DNA of 64,000 bases from Bolinopsis microptera (GCF_026151205.1 NC_087082.1:496001-560000), one strand, 5' to 3'. Positions 10,775 through 22,895 are shown, numbered from the stretch's first letter. The notes: generated from the letters alone by a model not told the origin. Made by a program: numbers and translations.

Positions 10775-13700
10775 ATGGTTGAACCTAGTTTCAAATCACA
10801 ATGCTCAAGTTGCTTCGGGTGGTCTTATGCTCCTAGAAATGTTTTCATTTGTCCTGTATGTGACAAACCAGTTCATAAAAAATGCCTCAAAGATTATCTT
10901 GGTTGTATTACATGCTGTCTAAACCTAATACCTGGCTATAGAGTAACTTCCTACGAACTTAATGATAATTACAATACAATAACCCCCACTTTTAACCCCT
11001 ATATTCGTTCTCACGTACTGAATCAAATAGGCGAACTTACTGATGAAATAGATTCCAGCGAAATCGATCTCAACAATTGTATATCGGAGATATTGGTTAG
11101 CTGTAAGTACCAACACCCTGATAATATCAAGACCCCTAGCAATCACGAATTTAAGATACTTTCGTTAAACGTTAGATCACTCGTGAAGAATATCTCAAAT
11201 TTTAGAGAAGAAATAGAAACATTCTCCAAATTTGACCTCATCTGCCTCAATGAAACCAACTGTAAAATTTCTAATCTTCCTAATGGTCTGAACGACATTG
11301 AAATCGAACAGTTTTACGAGCCCTTTATCAAAGAACCTGCACGTAAATCTGGAAAAGGAGGTGGTCTTGCGCTCTATGTTAACAAACGCGTTTGTGATTA
11401 CGATAAAATACAGGAACTCGAACTCAATCTGAGTCCAGAAGAAGTTACTTGCGGAGAATTTCAATTGCTTAAAATCAACAATTTTAAAAACGGAAATAAG
11501 ACAAAAATCATCGTAAATTTCTACCGCTCGCCATCCACAAGCCCTAAAAAATTCCTTGAAAAGTTTGAAAACGTGCTCAGGGGTCTTGATAGACACTCCA
11601 GAAAGCAGATAGTCTTCCTGGGTGATGCAAATATTGATCTTATAAAATACGATACCGACGCTTACAGCCAGGATCTTATAAGCTTACTAGAAAAATATGG
11701 GTTTGCCCAGACTGTCTCCAAGCCTACCAGGGTAACTGACCACAGTGCAACGCTTATTGATCACGTGTATACTAATCACGTGACCAACGTTATTAGTTGT
11801 AATGTCGTGACGTTGGATATGTCAGATCATCTCGCGGTTAGCACGACCATTAGTTTAGGAGCCACACCTAGTTTGAACGAGCGATTCCGTAGTCAACGTG
11901 TAAAGAACAACAACACTAGCTTGAAATTAGAGGCCCGTGTATTTAACGAAGCTAATCATGCTAAATTCAAAGAGCTTATTGTAAGTGAGACCTGGGATGA
12001 TGCTACCTCCTCAACGTGCGCTGATGAACAATACAATTCCATCTATCAAACGTACATGAAACACTACAATACTGCATACCCCCTGAAGCGCGACAGTTCG
12101 AGAAGAAAATTCGAAAGAGCTGACCCAAAGCCTTGGATCTTACCCTGGCTTGAGGCGGCATGCAACCGCAAGAAGTTACTTTTTTTTGAAAAAACTATAA
12201 ATCCATCACAAAAAAACTGCGACGCGTATGATAAAATGAAAAAGTTTTGTCACAAACATGTGAATCTAGCCAAAGAAAAGTACTATAAAAAAATGTTTGA
12301 CAAATACCAAAACTGCTCTAAAAGTCAATGGAAAATTATCAATGGCCTCCTGAACCGTAACAGAAAAAAGTTCGGACACACCCGTCTGAAGGACGACGAT
12401 GGCACGATTATAAGCTCCGATCTGGCAGTCGCTGAGAAATTTAACGGCTACTTCTCCGGTATTGCAGCCAGTATCAAGAGGCAAATCGCTGCCCGTCGAA
12501 CCTTTGACCCAGGTGGTTTCAAGCATTTTCTTAAGGCTTCGTGTAGTAACTCGATGTTTCTTAAGCCTACATCACACGGTGAAGTCCAAAAGATAATATC
12601 AGGGCTTAAGAACAAGTCCACACTCGATTGTAAAATTGAGCCGTTGAAAATTGCAAACAGCTGCGAAAACTTTACCAGGGCACTAGCTAATGTCATTAAC
12701 TGTTCGTTCTCCAGTGGTACCTTCCCAAATGCTCTAAAAACTGCGAAAGTCGTTCCTATCCACAAAGGTGGTTCAAAATTGGAAGTAGCTAATTATAGGC
12801 CGATCTCTCTTTTGGGATCATTCTCGAAAATTTATGAGAAACTTATGCATGCTCGTGTTTTAGAATTTTTAGATAAGAACGATTCTCTTTTCGAAAATCA
12901 ATACGGATTTCGGCCAGGAAGATCGTGCGAACATGCACTGCTCAATGCCCAAAATTCTATACTACACTCTCTGAATAAGAAACAAATTTCCCTACTGCTC
13001 CTGCTCGATTACAGTAAAGCCTGGAGACTGGAGGAGTACTGTAGGATCTCACATTATAGGCCTGGAGACTGGAGGAGTACTGTAGGATCTCACATTATAG
13101 GCCTGGAGACTGGAGGAGTACTGTAGGATCTCACATTTATGAGAAACTTATGCATGCTCGTGTTTTAGAATTTTTAGATAAGAACGATTCTCTTTTCGAA
13201 AATCAATACGGATTTCGGCCAGGAAGATCGTGCGAACATGCACTGCTCAATGCCCAAAATTCTATACTACACTCTCTGAATAAGAAACAAATTTCCCTAC
13301 TGCTCCTGCTCGATTACAGTAAAGCCTTTGACGTGCTTGATCATGAGACCTTGCTTAAGAAGCTTGACCATTATGGGATCAGGGGAGTCGCGCACGAATG
13401 GTTTAGATCTTACCTTTGTAATCGATCTCAATACGTAACTTTAAACGGAACTTGCTCTTCTAGCATGCCCATAGTTTACGGCGTACCTCAGGGTAGCATT
13501 TTAGGACCTCTCTTATTTGTAATTTATATAAACGACCTACCTGGAATTAGTGATTTTGCAAAGTTCATCCTTTATGCCGACGACGCAAACATATTAATTA
13601 GTGGAACCACCCTAGAAGAAATACAATTAAAAGCTAATCAGCTAATTTCACGTCTTGTAGATTGGGTAGGTGTTAATGGGCTATCTTTAAATGTAAAAAA

Positions 13701-14562
13701 GACGTGTTACATGATTTTCACTAGAAAAAGAATCGACTTCAGCGGCTTTAATTTGTCCATTGACAACACTGTAATCGAACGTAAGACTGAAGCAAGATTT
13801 TTAGGAGTAATCCTAGACGAAAAGCTCACTTGGCAAAAACACATTACGGCCGTTAGAATAAAGATGGGTCGCTACCTCGGAGTTATGTATAAGCTAAAGC
13901 ACCTTCTACCTATCAAAGCCCGCCTAAACATTTTCCAAAGCCTTATCCAATCCCATCTAAATTTCTGTTCTTTAGTGTGGGGATTTGCCTCAAAATGTCA
14001 CATTGAATCTCTGTTCACCAAGCAAAAGCAGGGAATTAGAGCTGTTATGTCAGGATATGTAAATTATAGATATAAAGACGGCAATCCCCCGGAGCACACA
14101 AAAAGTGCGTTTAGATTGCATAATATCCTAACAGTCCATAGCGTCATTGTAAAAAACGCTCTTATTCTACTACACAAAGTAAGGAACATGCCAAGCCTTC
14201 TCCCTAAATCCATCAAAGATCTTTTCCCTCACGATATTCCCACCTATAATTCCACATACGAACATAACCTTTCTTGGTTCACAACTTACAACGGCCCAAC
14301 ATTTAGAAATACTCTTTTCTTCAAAGGACCCATGCTCTCTATTACAAAACAAAGTAAGGATATAACTATTCCAAGTTCTACCTTTTCAATTGAAATCTTT
14401 AAAAATTCAGCTAAGCGCGAACTCCTCAAGCTGCAAAGCTCAGGAGACGATGAAAATTGGCCAAATTTCTTACTTTATAGTATACCTGGGCTAAGAAAGT
14501 CTCAAAGAGAAGGGCGCTCGCAAATAGACTACAGCACCGAGTTAGTAAGCGACAACGAGTAA
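10775..14562 (+). pseudogene. LINE-B ORF2: zinc finger, endonuclease, reverse transcriptase, broken by a duplication
   Basis: The frame from 10775 starts with a PHD/RING-like Cys-His module (CSSC, CPVC, HKKC, CITC; residues 9-48). An apurinic-like endonuclease follows (LSLNVRSLVKN, LNETN, GKGGGLALY, FYRSPS, GDANIDL, SDHLAV) and then the start of the RT (NYRPISLLGSFSKIYEKLM, FENQYGFRPGRSCEHAL, LLLDYSKA). At 13022 the frame runs into 114 bp of a 41-bp minisatellite and stops at 13126. Bases 12831-13021 are then repeated at 13136-13326, and the RT continues in another frame to 14562 (FDVLDHETLL, GVPQGSILGPLLF, YADDANIL). Treating 13022-13326 as an insertion leaves a continuous frame of about 1160 residues, so this copy was full length before the event. 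The 305-bp insertion shifts the frame, so this copy should make no full RT. Confidence 0.9.
13022..13135. repeat. 2.8 units of the 41-bp minisatellite inside LINE-B ORF2
   Basis: The unit starting CTGGAGACTGGAGGAGTACT is present 2.8 times between the two 191-bp copies of the RT segment. It is the same unit that forms the big array from 15614. Short homologies mark both junctions: GCCTGG-like on the left, CACATTTAT on the right. Confidence 0.97.
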
Positions 14563-15613
14563 AGAAAGATCACTCGCGACAAATGACTATGATCTTTTAT
14601 CAACAACATATCATTTTAATTTCACTGCCATTATGCAATGCCGAATTTACATCTGCCGCGCAAAACTTTTTATCTATTATTATTAAATAGTAATTAGCAT
14701 GTTTACAAATTGCGACTTCAACCAGTTTTGCAGACCGTTAGTTATATAGTACTTTTAGTAGGGCATTTATTTTAATATATTTATTTTACATTATTATATT
14801 TTAGTGTGACTTCTATAATTTCATTTATGTAATAACCATTGATCAATAAATTGCGGCACACGCCAACCGCCAAAAACAAAACGGTATTATGTATGTAGGG
14901 AATTCTAATATTACATGTAGGAAGTCGATAAAGCAAAATATTGTCCAAAATAATCCTAAATTGTGATATTCTTACAGTGATTCGCTATTTCCTCAAACTC
15001 CCTCGACCAATAAAATGAGGAGACATTTCAAGATCCCTTACTTTCTACAGATTTCATTTCGTTCCTCGTCAATTTCGTGACGTTGGTAACTTTTTCAGGC
15101 ATTCTTAAATACATTATATATAATAAGGAAAAAATCATAAAACGTCCAAGTCTAAGTATGTTCTTAGAATTGATCATGATGTTGCAAGTAGTATATAATA
15201 GTTATTATTATAATAGTTACATAATTCTACACCTGCAATATTACACCTGCAAGCAATCTAATACAAATCTTCTACCACCGATGTGATGACTGAAGTAGTA
15301 CCTTGAATGGTTCCTTTGCTGTATAAAAGGTAGTATCTCTATTATTATAAAATATTTTAGATTTAACTATATTTAGCAATATTGATGTACGCCTAATATT
15401 CAAAGGCATTATTTCAGTAGTAATACATCCTCCCCAGTAAGTAACTAGTTAACTAACATTAAATCCGAGGTATGGTACTTTAGGGTCACACTACGCCTTT
15501 ATTTAATCTACTTAATAGCATAAACCAGCTCATAACGAATACTTCTATAGCAATTAGCATAATGACAGATAAATTATGTCTAGATAAGATAATCAATTAT
15601 AATAAAGATCCCA
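14563..15613. other. LINE-B tail and AT-rich spacer
   Basis: The LINE-B 3' UTR probably ends near 14880, after AATAAA at 14845. The remainder to the 41-bp array is AT-rich, with no coding that I can support. Confidence 0.5.
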
Positions 15614-17745
15614 GGCCTGGAGACTGGAGGAGTACTGTAGGATCTCACATTATAGGCCTGGAGACTGGAGGAGTACTGTATGATCTTACATTATAGGCCT
15701 GGAGACTGGAGGAGTACTGTACGATCTCACATTATAGGCCTGGAGACTGGAGGAGTACTGTAGGATCTCACATTATAGGCCTGGAGACTGGAGGAGTACT
15801 GTAGGATCTCACATTATAGGCCTGGAGACTGGAGGAGTACTGTATGATCTTACATTATAGGCCTGGAGACTGGAGGAGTACTGTAGGATCTCACATTATA
15901 GGCCTGGAGACTGGAGGAGTACTGTAGGATCTCACATTATAGGCCTGGAGACTGGAGGAGTACTGTAGGATCTCACATTATAGGCCTGGAGACTGGAGGA
16001 GTACTGTAGGATCTCAAATTATAGGCCTGGAGACTGGAGGAGTACTGTAGGATCTCACATTATAGGCCTGGAGACTGGAGGAGTACTGTAGGATCTCACA
16101 TTATAGGCCTGGAGACTGGAGGAGTACTGTAGGATCTCACATTATAGGCCTGGAGACTGGAGGAGTACTGTAGGATCTCACATTATAGGCCTGGAGACTG
16201 GAGGAGTACTGTAGGATCTCACATTATAGGCCTGGAGACTGGAGGAGTACTGTAGGATCTCACATTATAGGCCTGGAGACTGGAGGAGTACTGTAGGATC
16301 TCACATTATAGGCCTGGAGACTGGAGGAGTACTGTAGGATCTCACATTATAGGCCTGGAGACTGGAGGAGTACTGTAGGATCTCACATTATAGGCCTGGA
16401 GACTGGAGGAGTACTGTAGGATCTCACATTATAGGCCTGGAGACTGGAGGAGTACTGTAGGATCTCACATTATAGGCCTGGAGATTGGAGGAGTACTGTA
16501 GGATCTCACATTATAGGCCTGGAGACTGGAGGAGTACTGTATGATCTTACATTATAGGCCTGGAGATTGGAGGAGTACTGTAGGATCTCACATTATAGGC
16601 CTGGAGACTGGAGGAGTACTGTAGGATCTCACATTATAGGCCTGGAGACTGGAGGAGTACTGTAGGATCTCACATTATAGGCCTGGAGACTGGAGGAGTA
16701 CTGTAGGATCTCACATTATAGGCCTGGAGATTGGAGGAGTACTGTAGGATCTCACATTATAGGCCTGGAGACTGGAGGAGTACTGTATGATCTTACATTA
16801 TAGGCCTGGAGATTGGAGGAGTACTGTAGGGTTCTCACATTATAGGCCTGGAGACTGGAGGAGTACTGTAGGATCTCACACTGGAGACTAGAGGAGTACT
16901 GTAGGATCTCACATTATAGGCCTGGAGACTGGAGGAGTACTGTAGGATCTCACACTGGAGACTAGAGGAGTACTGTAGGATCTCACATTATAGGCCTGGA
17001 GACTGGAGGAGTACTGTAGGATCTCACACTGGAGACTAGAGGAGTACTGTAGGATCTCACATTATAGGCCTGGAGACTGGAGGAGTACTGTAGGATCTCA
17101 CATTATAGGCCTGGAGACTGGAGGAGTACTGTAGGATCTCACATTATAGGCCTGGAGACTGGAGGAGTACTGTAGGATCTCATATTATAGGCCTGGAGAC
17201 TGGAGGAGTACTGTAGGATCTCACATTATAGGCCTGGAGACTGGAGGAGTACTGTAGGATCTCACATTATAGGCCTGGAGACTGGAGGAGTACTGTACGA
17301 TCTCACATTATAGGCCTGGAGACTGGAGGAGTACTGTACGATCTCACATTATAGGCCTGGAGACTGGAGGAGTACTGTAGGATCTCACATTATAGGCCTG
17401 GAGACTGGAGGAGTACTGTAGGATCTCACATTATAGGCCTGGAGACTGGAGGAGTACTGTAGGATCTCACATTATAGGCCTGGAGACTGGAGGAGTACTG
17501 TAGGATCTCACATTATAGGCCTGGAGACTGGAGGAGTACTGTACGATCTCACATTATAGGCCTGGAGACTGGAGGAGTACTGTACGATCTCACATTATAG
17601 GCCTGGAGACTGGAGGAGTACTGTAGGATCTCACATTATAGGCCTGGAGACTGGAGGAGTACTGTAGGATCTCACATTATAGGCCTGGAGACTGGAGGAG
17701 TACTGTAGGATCTCACATTATAGGCCTGGAGACTAGACGAGTACT
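15614..17745. repeat. 41-bp minisatellite array, about 52 units
   Basis: Head-to-tail copies of a 41-bp unit beginning CTGGAGACTGGAGGAGTACT, highly uniform. Recurrent variants are ATGATCTTACAT in place of AGGATCTCACAT, ACGATCTC, GAGATTGG, and a shortened unit with ACTAGAG (near 16880, 16950, 17030). Variant units recur in blocks, indicating amplification of groups of units. The array is interrupted at 17746 by a TIR element and resumes at 19679. Confidence 0.98.
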
Positions 17746-18056
17746 CTGCCCAAATTTGACAAAAGGAAGTATGTGCATTTTTGACTTTTTTTTTTATCTA
17801 AAACTTTTCAAACAATACATAATTATACAGAATTGAATGCTTCTAAATAAACCCAGTTATAAAAGGAAGAACCGATATAGCCCTAATTTTCACTATCCCA
17901 GAATATTGAAACCCAAATTATGTATTGAAAGAGGGGTAACCAAAACACGGTAGTGTGCAGTAATACCACACCCGCAATAACATTGGGCCCTAGCAACAAT
18001 TAATTAATCAATGAATCAAAACATATAATATTGTACTTATAGAAAATATAAAACTC

Positions 18057-19034
18057 TCAAGGTTCCTTCTCCGAGCTAATGACTCTAAAGTTCCTGATTA
18101 CGTGAACTTTGTCCGGCTCTGCTGTCCTTTTATTGAGTAGCTGGACGACAACATTCTTGTAGGCTATTCTGTCTGCAGCTGATCTATCAGGAGTAATGTA
18201 AACAGAACTAAACCCCTCTACATGTCTTAATAACTTAGTCTTGCTCAAGATGGTACGAGCTTGATCTGAGCTTGACAAAGTGAATTTAACTGGTCTGACT
18301 CGTTCACTTGTGTCCTTTCCAACTCTATTACATCTCAAAATTTTTGGTTTTTCGTTGAGATGGTCCAACAAAATACCAGATACCTTAGCATCCAGGTTCT
18401 CCTCAGTCTCTGGAATCCCAAAGATGATCAGACTTTTACTTCGATCTTCTTCTAGGGCAACCCTTTTCACTGCAGCTTGGATTTTCTTCGGTGCAAAGGC
18501 GTTTTTGCACGTGTTTTTCAACAGAGACGAAAAGGTCTTAATCTCTTTCTGAGCTGCACTTTTCACAGTTCCAATCTCGTCATCCTTCTTCAAAGCTAAC
18601 TTCTCCTGCAGATCACTGATTTTTGCCATATCTTCTTCTTGCTTCGAGAGTAACTTCTCTTGTAGTTCTATGATCTTAGTCGCATCTTCAATTTTTTCTT
18701 TCCTGAACACTCTGTTGTCGTCAGCTGTTTCTGTGGCAGATTGTAACAATAGACCACAATAATCGTTCAGCAAACAGCACACTGTCTCTAGCCATTCTGA
18801 TAACTTCTCTCTAGGCACACTTCTCTGGTTCAGTTTGTCAAATTGCACATCATCGTTGTGTTCGGCACCGATTTTACTTCTAATCTCCTTAAAAATACTG
18901 TTAGTTGCCATGTGTATCTGATTCACATACTCCGTAAGGAACTGGCCATTCATAACCATAGCATCATCTATCATATCCAAGTGTTCATTCTGTAGCGGCA
19001 AAGGCATCGTACACGTTGTACAGAAAATGTACAA
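18057..19034 (-). CDS. Coiled-coil/RRM-like protein resembling LINE ORF1p, inside a TIR element
   Basis: 325 codons, intact. The N-terminus has a CTTC motif. Residues about 105-170 are strongly heptad-like and charged (coiled coil). Residues about 198-290 (SLIIFGIPETEENLDAKV, RVGKDTSERVRPVKF, VYITPDRSAADRI) resemble the RRM-like RNA-binding region of many invertebrate LINE ORF1 proteins. ORF1 proteins usually trimerise through the coiled coil and chaperone nucleic acid. No RT, endonuclease or transposase motif is present and no second ORF lies beside it. The gene fills half of a DNA-type element bounded by TIRs. It may be a captured ORF1 or a family-specific protein of the element. The first ATG was chosen; a second at residue 10 is possible. 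Confidence 0.7.
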   Translation of the reverse strand: MYIFCTTCTMPLPLQNEHLDMIDDAMVMNGQFLTEYVNQIHMATNSIFKEIRSKIGAEHNDDVQFDKLNQRSVPREKLSEWLETVCCLLNDYCGLLLQSATETADDNRVFRKEKIEDATKIIELQEKLLSKQEEDMAKISDLQEKLALKKDDEIGTVKSAAQKEIKTFSSLLKNTCKNAFAPKKIQAAVKRVALEEDRSKSLIIFGIPETEENLDAKVSGILLDHLNEKPKILRCNRVGKDTSERVRPVKFTLSSSDQARTILSKTKLLRHVEGFSSVYITPDRSAADRIAYKNVVVQLLNKRTAEPDKVHVIRNFRVISSEKEP

Positions 19035-19450
19035 ACAATGTATACAAATCTACAAAGCCAGAGAGATAATTCAACGCGCACACAAAACTGCTGATAAGAG
19101 AGCTACAATTTAGCAACGAATGTAAAAGTGTAATATCGTGTTCGAGATAATGGCAAGTTTGTGATGGCCGTTTTTTTTCACCTTATAGGTTGAAATGTTT
19201 TCTTGGGATAATGTTTTTTTAATCCAAAATTGTCAGGAAAAACTTGTGAGACTTCATCCATTCCCTCTTCTTTGACCATTTTTCCTCAAAAACGACCGTT
19301 TTAAAACAATTTATCCAGTTATTTTACCCTGTGTATTTTAATACATAAAAGGAAGTAAGTACAATGATCAATATAATAAATATCATAAAAAGGAAGTATG
19401 TCCAACAAAAAAGGAAGTATGTACACACAGTAATGGGCAAAATAATTTTA

Positions 19451-19484
19451 CAAAAGGAAGTATGTGCGCACATACTTCCTTTTG
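19451..19484. repeat. Perfect 34-bp palindrome of the TIR core
   Basis: Two copies of CAAAAGGAAGTATGTGC face each other with no spacer. Each arm is the core of the element's terminal repeat, so this may be a pair of back-to-back binding sites or a scar from joined ends. Confidence 0.95.
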
Positions 19485-19682
19485 TGATAATCTACCAGCA
19501 AGTATCAGGATATTCAGGTTAAAAACTGTCACATACTTCCATGGGTCAACATTATAGAAGCATTTTCATGTAATGCCACTTATCCAGTGGGATAGAGCTT
19601 ATTGCCAGCTTTTCAACGGTATATAAAACTCCATATCTTCAAAAATGTCACATACTTCCTTTTGTCAAATTTGGGCAGTACT

Positions 19683-20022
19683 GTAGGATCTCACATTATA
19701 GGCCTGGAGACTGGAGGAGTACTGTAGGATCTCAAATTATAGGCCTGGAGACTGGAGGAGTACTGAGCTGTAGGATCTCACATTATAGGCCTGGAGACTG
19801 GAGGAGTACTGTAGGATCTCACATTATAGGCCTGGAGACTGGAGGAGTACTGTAGGATCTCACATTATAGGCCTGGAGACTGGAGGAGTACTGTAGGATC
19901 TCACATTATAGGCCTGGAGACTGGAGGAGTACTGTAGGATCTCACATTATAGGCCTGGAGACTGGAGGAGTACTGTAGGATCTCACACTGGAGACTGGAG
20001 GAGTACTGTAGGATCTCACAGA
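19683..20022. repeat. 41-bp minisatellite array, right part, about 8 units
   Basis: Continues the array that ends at 17745 after the inserted TIR element. One unit near 19765 carries a small insertion (GTACTGAGCTGTAGG), and the last units are shortened. Confidence 0.97.
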
Positions 20023-21263
20023 TCAATGTACTAATTTAACATTGTTTGAGATGATCGTGCGCAGTGGGGCACCATTATTTCATATTCACTGAGCTGACAA
20101 ACCACGACTTAAAGACACACTTACGTTCAGTCGTCACGGCATGTCGGCACCTCACGGCATGTTTTCTACATGTACACTCACATTACGCACACTCTCCTAT
20201 TGGATATTCCTGTAGCTGTTATTGTCTATCGTTTATCTGTAACAAATAATTATATTATAAAATTTAACTGTGTGTAGTTACACACAGTCACCCGCGTGTA
20301 GTTACACACAGTTACCCGCGTGTAGTTACACACAGTAACCATGGTAACACGAGGTAACTACAACACGAGGATAGGCCCTGGTAACCATGGTAACAAGTCT
20401 GCTGTACTACTGTTTATACATGCCACGTGTGATGCCACGTGATTGTTATTATCTAGTTGGTAACGGTGATGATGCGTCCAGGATGTTTAAATATGACAGG
20501 AATTTAGTTTGATTTAAAAGTATGGGAAATGGGAATCAAAATGGTGAGACCTGTGAAATGATATCAATGTTGGAGCGGTTTGTTTGATGCTTTGCAGTTC
20601 AGACAAGCCCGCTTCATTCTCACGTAACATTCTCACGTGACAAACTGAGAGGAATTCCTTAGATTTCAATAGTGTGCACTATATATAGTATATATATATT
20701 ATATTATATATAGTACATTGTAATGATGACTCACATTGGTAACCACAGTAACATGACGCACATACCAGTAATATAAGTAACATGACACCCTGTGTAGTAA
20801 CCATGGTAACCAGTAATACCGCGCTCCATCTCCCGGAAACAACCTTACTTTTGCTTTTGGAATTCAAAATATTTGTTCACTCGTGTTGACACAACAGCAG
20901 AGCAATCAGCACATCAGCTACCATTAAGTAGTAAGTTATCTGCTACAGGACACTTTATAACAACTCACAAATTTTCAGATCTGTTCTCATAGCACGTTAC
21001 AGAGATACAATAAACAGTTGAGAGAGAGACAATGTATTAGTTAATACCATTTCCTCTTGTATTGTATTGACATGACAAACATTTTTGTATCTACTCACAA
21101 ATAGTTCGTAATTGGCAGCTCGTGTGAACATAATAGATACTGTAAAGAGAGCACTACAACCTATCTCGTGTAGTGAATTGTACACTGTACAGGGGAGGGG
21201 TATATAATCTCTATACTGTATAGAGGGGGTATATTGTATATATTGTATATTGTACAGGGGGTC
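20023..21263. other. Non-coding spacer with X-box-like sites and short repeats
   Basis: No exon identified. It contains repeated GTGTAGTTACACACAG blocks at about 20273-20335, a TATA-rich palindromic stretch near 20668-20716 and three copies of GTAACCATGGTAAC. Confidence 0.5.
20335..20810. promoter_or_regulatory. Three X-box-like palindromes (possible RFX sites)
   Basis: GTAACCATGGTAAC occurs at 20335-20348, 20381-20394 and 20797-20810. It fits the RFX X-box consensus GTHNYYATRRNAAC. Function is inference only: no nearby gene start is identified, and the motif also recurs elsewhere in the window. Confidence 0.35.
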
Positions 21264-22461
21264 AAGGGGGCATACACCAAAACCTTTTTTGCTGGGACCC
21301 TCGATTTGACTTCAAACATATTATGAAAATACTAGTGTAACCCGTGCCTACGGCGCGGCCGGGACTTCACTATCGCAGTTGAAATGCAAAAGTATAAACC
21401 CGCCTATTATATTTGAAAATACGCATAACATTGTCATATGAAATTATGAACTCTCTCTCTGCAGTCCAAACAGACCGCAATGAGTGCCCCTCCCCTAATA
21501 AGCTTATAGTATTACATAACAGTGAATATCGAGGCTAACTTAATTATGATTTATGTACCAACGCTGTCTATGCAGTAATGGGAGAGAGAGCGAGGAGGGA
21601 GAAAATGTGAGCCATTTTATGTCACATTTGTGGTACAAAACCATCAATTAAACCACTTACCACCGACCGATTCAAAAAACCTTTATCATTTGGCTTCGTC
21701 AGAGTTTTCAAGGCACTCTACCGCAAAAACCAGTCCCGTAACTATTACTGTTTTCTTGATTAAGCCGCTCGGGAATTACATGCGCACAGACAGACAGACA
21801 GACAAACATTGTGAGATTATTGTTTAAGATCTAGATAAAAACAATATGATTTGACACAGTATTAAATTATTTTGAGAGTATGCACTTTCGAAAAAATTCA
21901 CTTTTTCTTGTCGAAAATTTATTAAATTTGGTAAAGTCTGTCAATGTAATACCGTTTTTTTAGTCATTTTTAAAGGTTTTTGGCTGATTTTTTTACTGAA
22001 CATTATTTACAATCCGTACAAGAAGCCCTCCAAAGGATTATATAATTGAACAATAGATGAAAAAGTGACAAACCGAACAAGGGCGAGAGGAGCAGAATTG
22101 AAATTTTTGCCTACTATTAAAGTTGTACATTTTACCAATCACCCATCGCATCAAAAATTATTGTGAGTGTACGTGTAGCTGATGATCATATCCAACTTTT
22201 TGGAACCGGATTTCTCTCAATTTTTTTTAAAGGTATGAAATCTGGCCTTAAAGGTCTTCAAATTCATGTAAAAAAGGGCAAAAAATGGCCAGATTTAAGG
22301 CTTCAAATGCCTATAATTCAAAAAGTATCAGTTTTTTGAAATAATTTTTACAAAATCGTAATCAGCTTGATGAGACGAAACTTTTAGAAACTATTATTTT
22401 TATAACATAAAGTCAAATCGAGGGTCCCGGCAAAAAAGGTTTTGGTCCCGTGTGTCCCCTT
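21264..22461. mobile_element. 1.2-kb TIR element, non-autonomous
   Basis: About 50-bp inverted ends. The left arm reads CACCAAAACCTTTTTTGC then TGGGACCCTCGATTTGAC; the right arm near 22409-22461 is its complement with a few changes, ending in GTGTCCCCTT. The interior has no ORF. A phrase containing TTTACAATCCGTACAAGAAG (about 22009) is shared with the related element at 60095-61127. Confidence 0.82.
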
Positions 22462-22690
22462 AATCTTTATGTAATCTCTACATTGTATTGTACAAGTGAC
22501 ACTGATAGCTCCAGATATAATACAGAGAGAAGTTACACAGAACACGGACAGTAGATATTAGCATGTAGACACTGTGAGTGTGTGTCACGTGATCAATTTA
22601 AGAAAACACGTGACCAATTTCATTAGTGTATCTGGTATTAAAGTGTTCTGCTGCTCTTAAATTGAGCTGGGTGTGTTGAATACTACTATA

Positions 22691-22724
22691 TACTATACAT
22701 GTGTCTAATGACACATGTATAGTA
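22691..22724. repeat. Perfect hairpin, 15-bp stem and 4-nt loop
   Basis: TACTATACATGTGTC, loop TAAT, then the exact complement. No terminator role is implied in this eukaryotic context; it may be a remnant of a small inverted-repeat element. Confidence 0.9.
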
Positions 22725-22895
22725 TTCAACTAGAGTATCTTGTAGTACTCCAATGTTTGACGAGGGTGTTTTCTACAGGGCGCTGAATGTTGAATATATT
22801 TCCAGAGCAGGAGGCTTCATACAGACATACAGTATTCACTTATTCGTGGATATTAGTTAATTTATATAATAAAGAGTGAGGTTGCCTATTTAAAC

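Larger units (their letters stand above)
8341..14880 (+). mobile_element. LINE-B, non-LTR retrotransposon with AlkB and SGNH-like domains in ORF1
   Basis: About 6.5 kb, plus orientation. ORF1 (8450-10258) carries an AlkB-like dioxygenase and an SGNH-hydrolase-like domain. ORF2 (10775-14562) carries a Cys/His zinc finger, endonuclease and RT but is broken by a duplication. The ORFs are separated by about 516 nt with no significant coding. A possible polyadenylation signal AATAAA lies at 14845-14850. SGNH esterases in ORF1 are established for part of the CR1 group; an AlkB domain is not one I know as a standard ORF1 component. Both ends are estimated. Confidence 0.85.
17746..19678. mobile_element. 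1.93-kb TIR element with TACT target duplication, carrying an ORF1-like gene
   Basis: The left end at 17746 begins CTGCCCAAATTTGACAAAAG. The right end at 19678 is its inverted complement, identical for 30 bp and near-identical to about 40 bp. TACT flanks both sides (17742-17745 and 19679-19682), and removing the element with one TACT restores the 41-bp array. Subterminal GGAAGTATGT motifs recur: direct at 17765, 19351 (variant), 19392, 19413 and 19456, and inverted at 19470, 19531 and 19650. Clustered subterminal motifs are typical of transposase-binding ends of DNA transposons. No transposase is recognisable. The only large ORF (18057-19034, minus) looks like a LINE ORF1 protein. A 4-bp duplication occurs in several DNA transposon groups, so I do not assign a superfamily. 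Confidence 0.85.

Noticed and set aside
15614-20022. CRISPR-like array
   Set aside because: Head-to-tail identical units without unique spacers in a eukaryotic sequence: a minisatellite.
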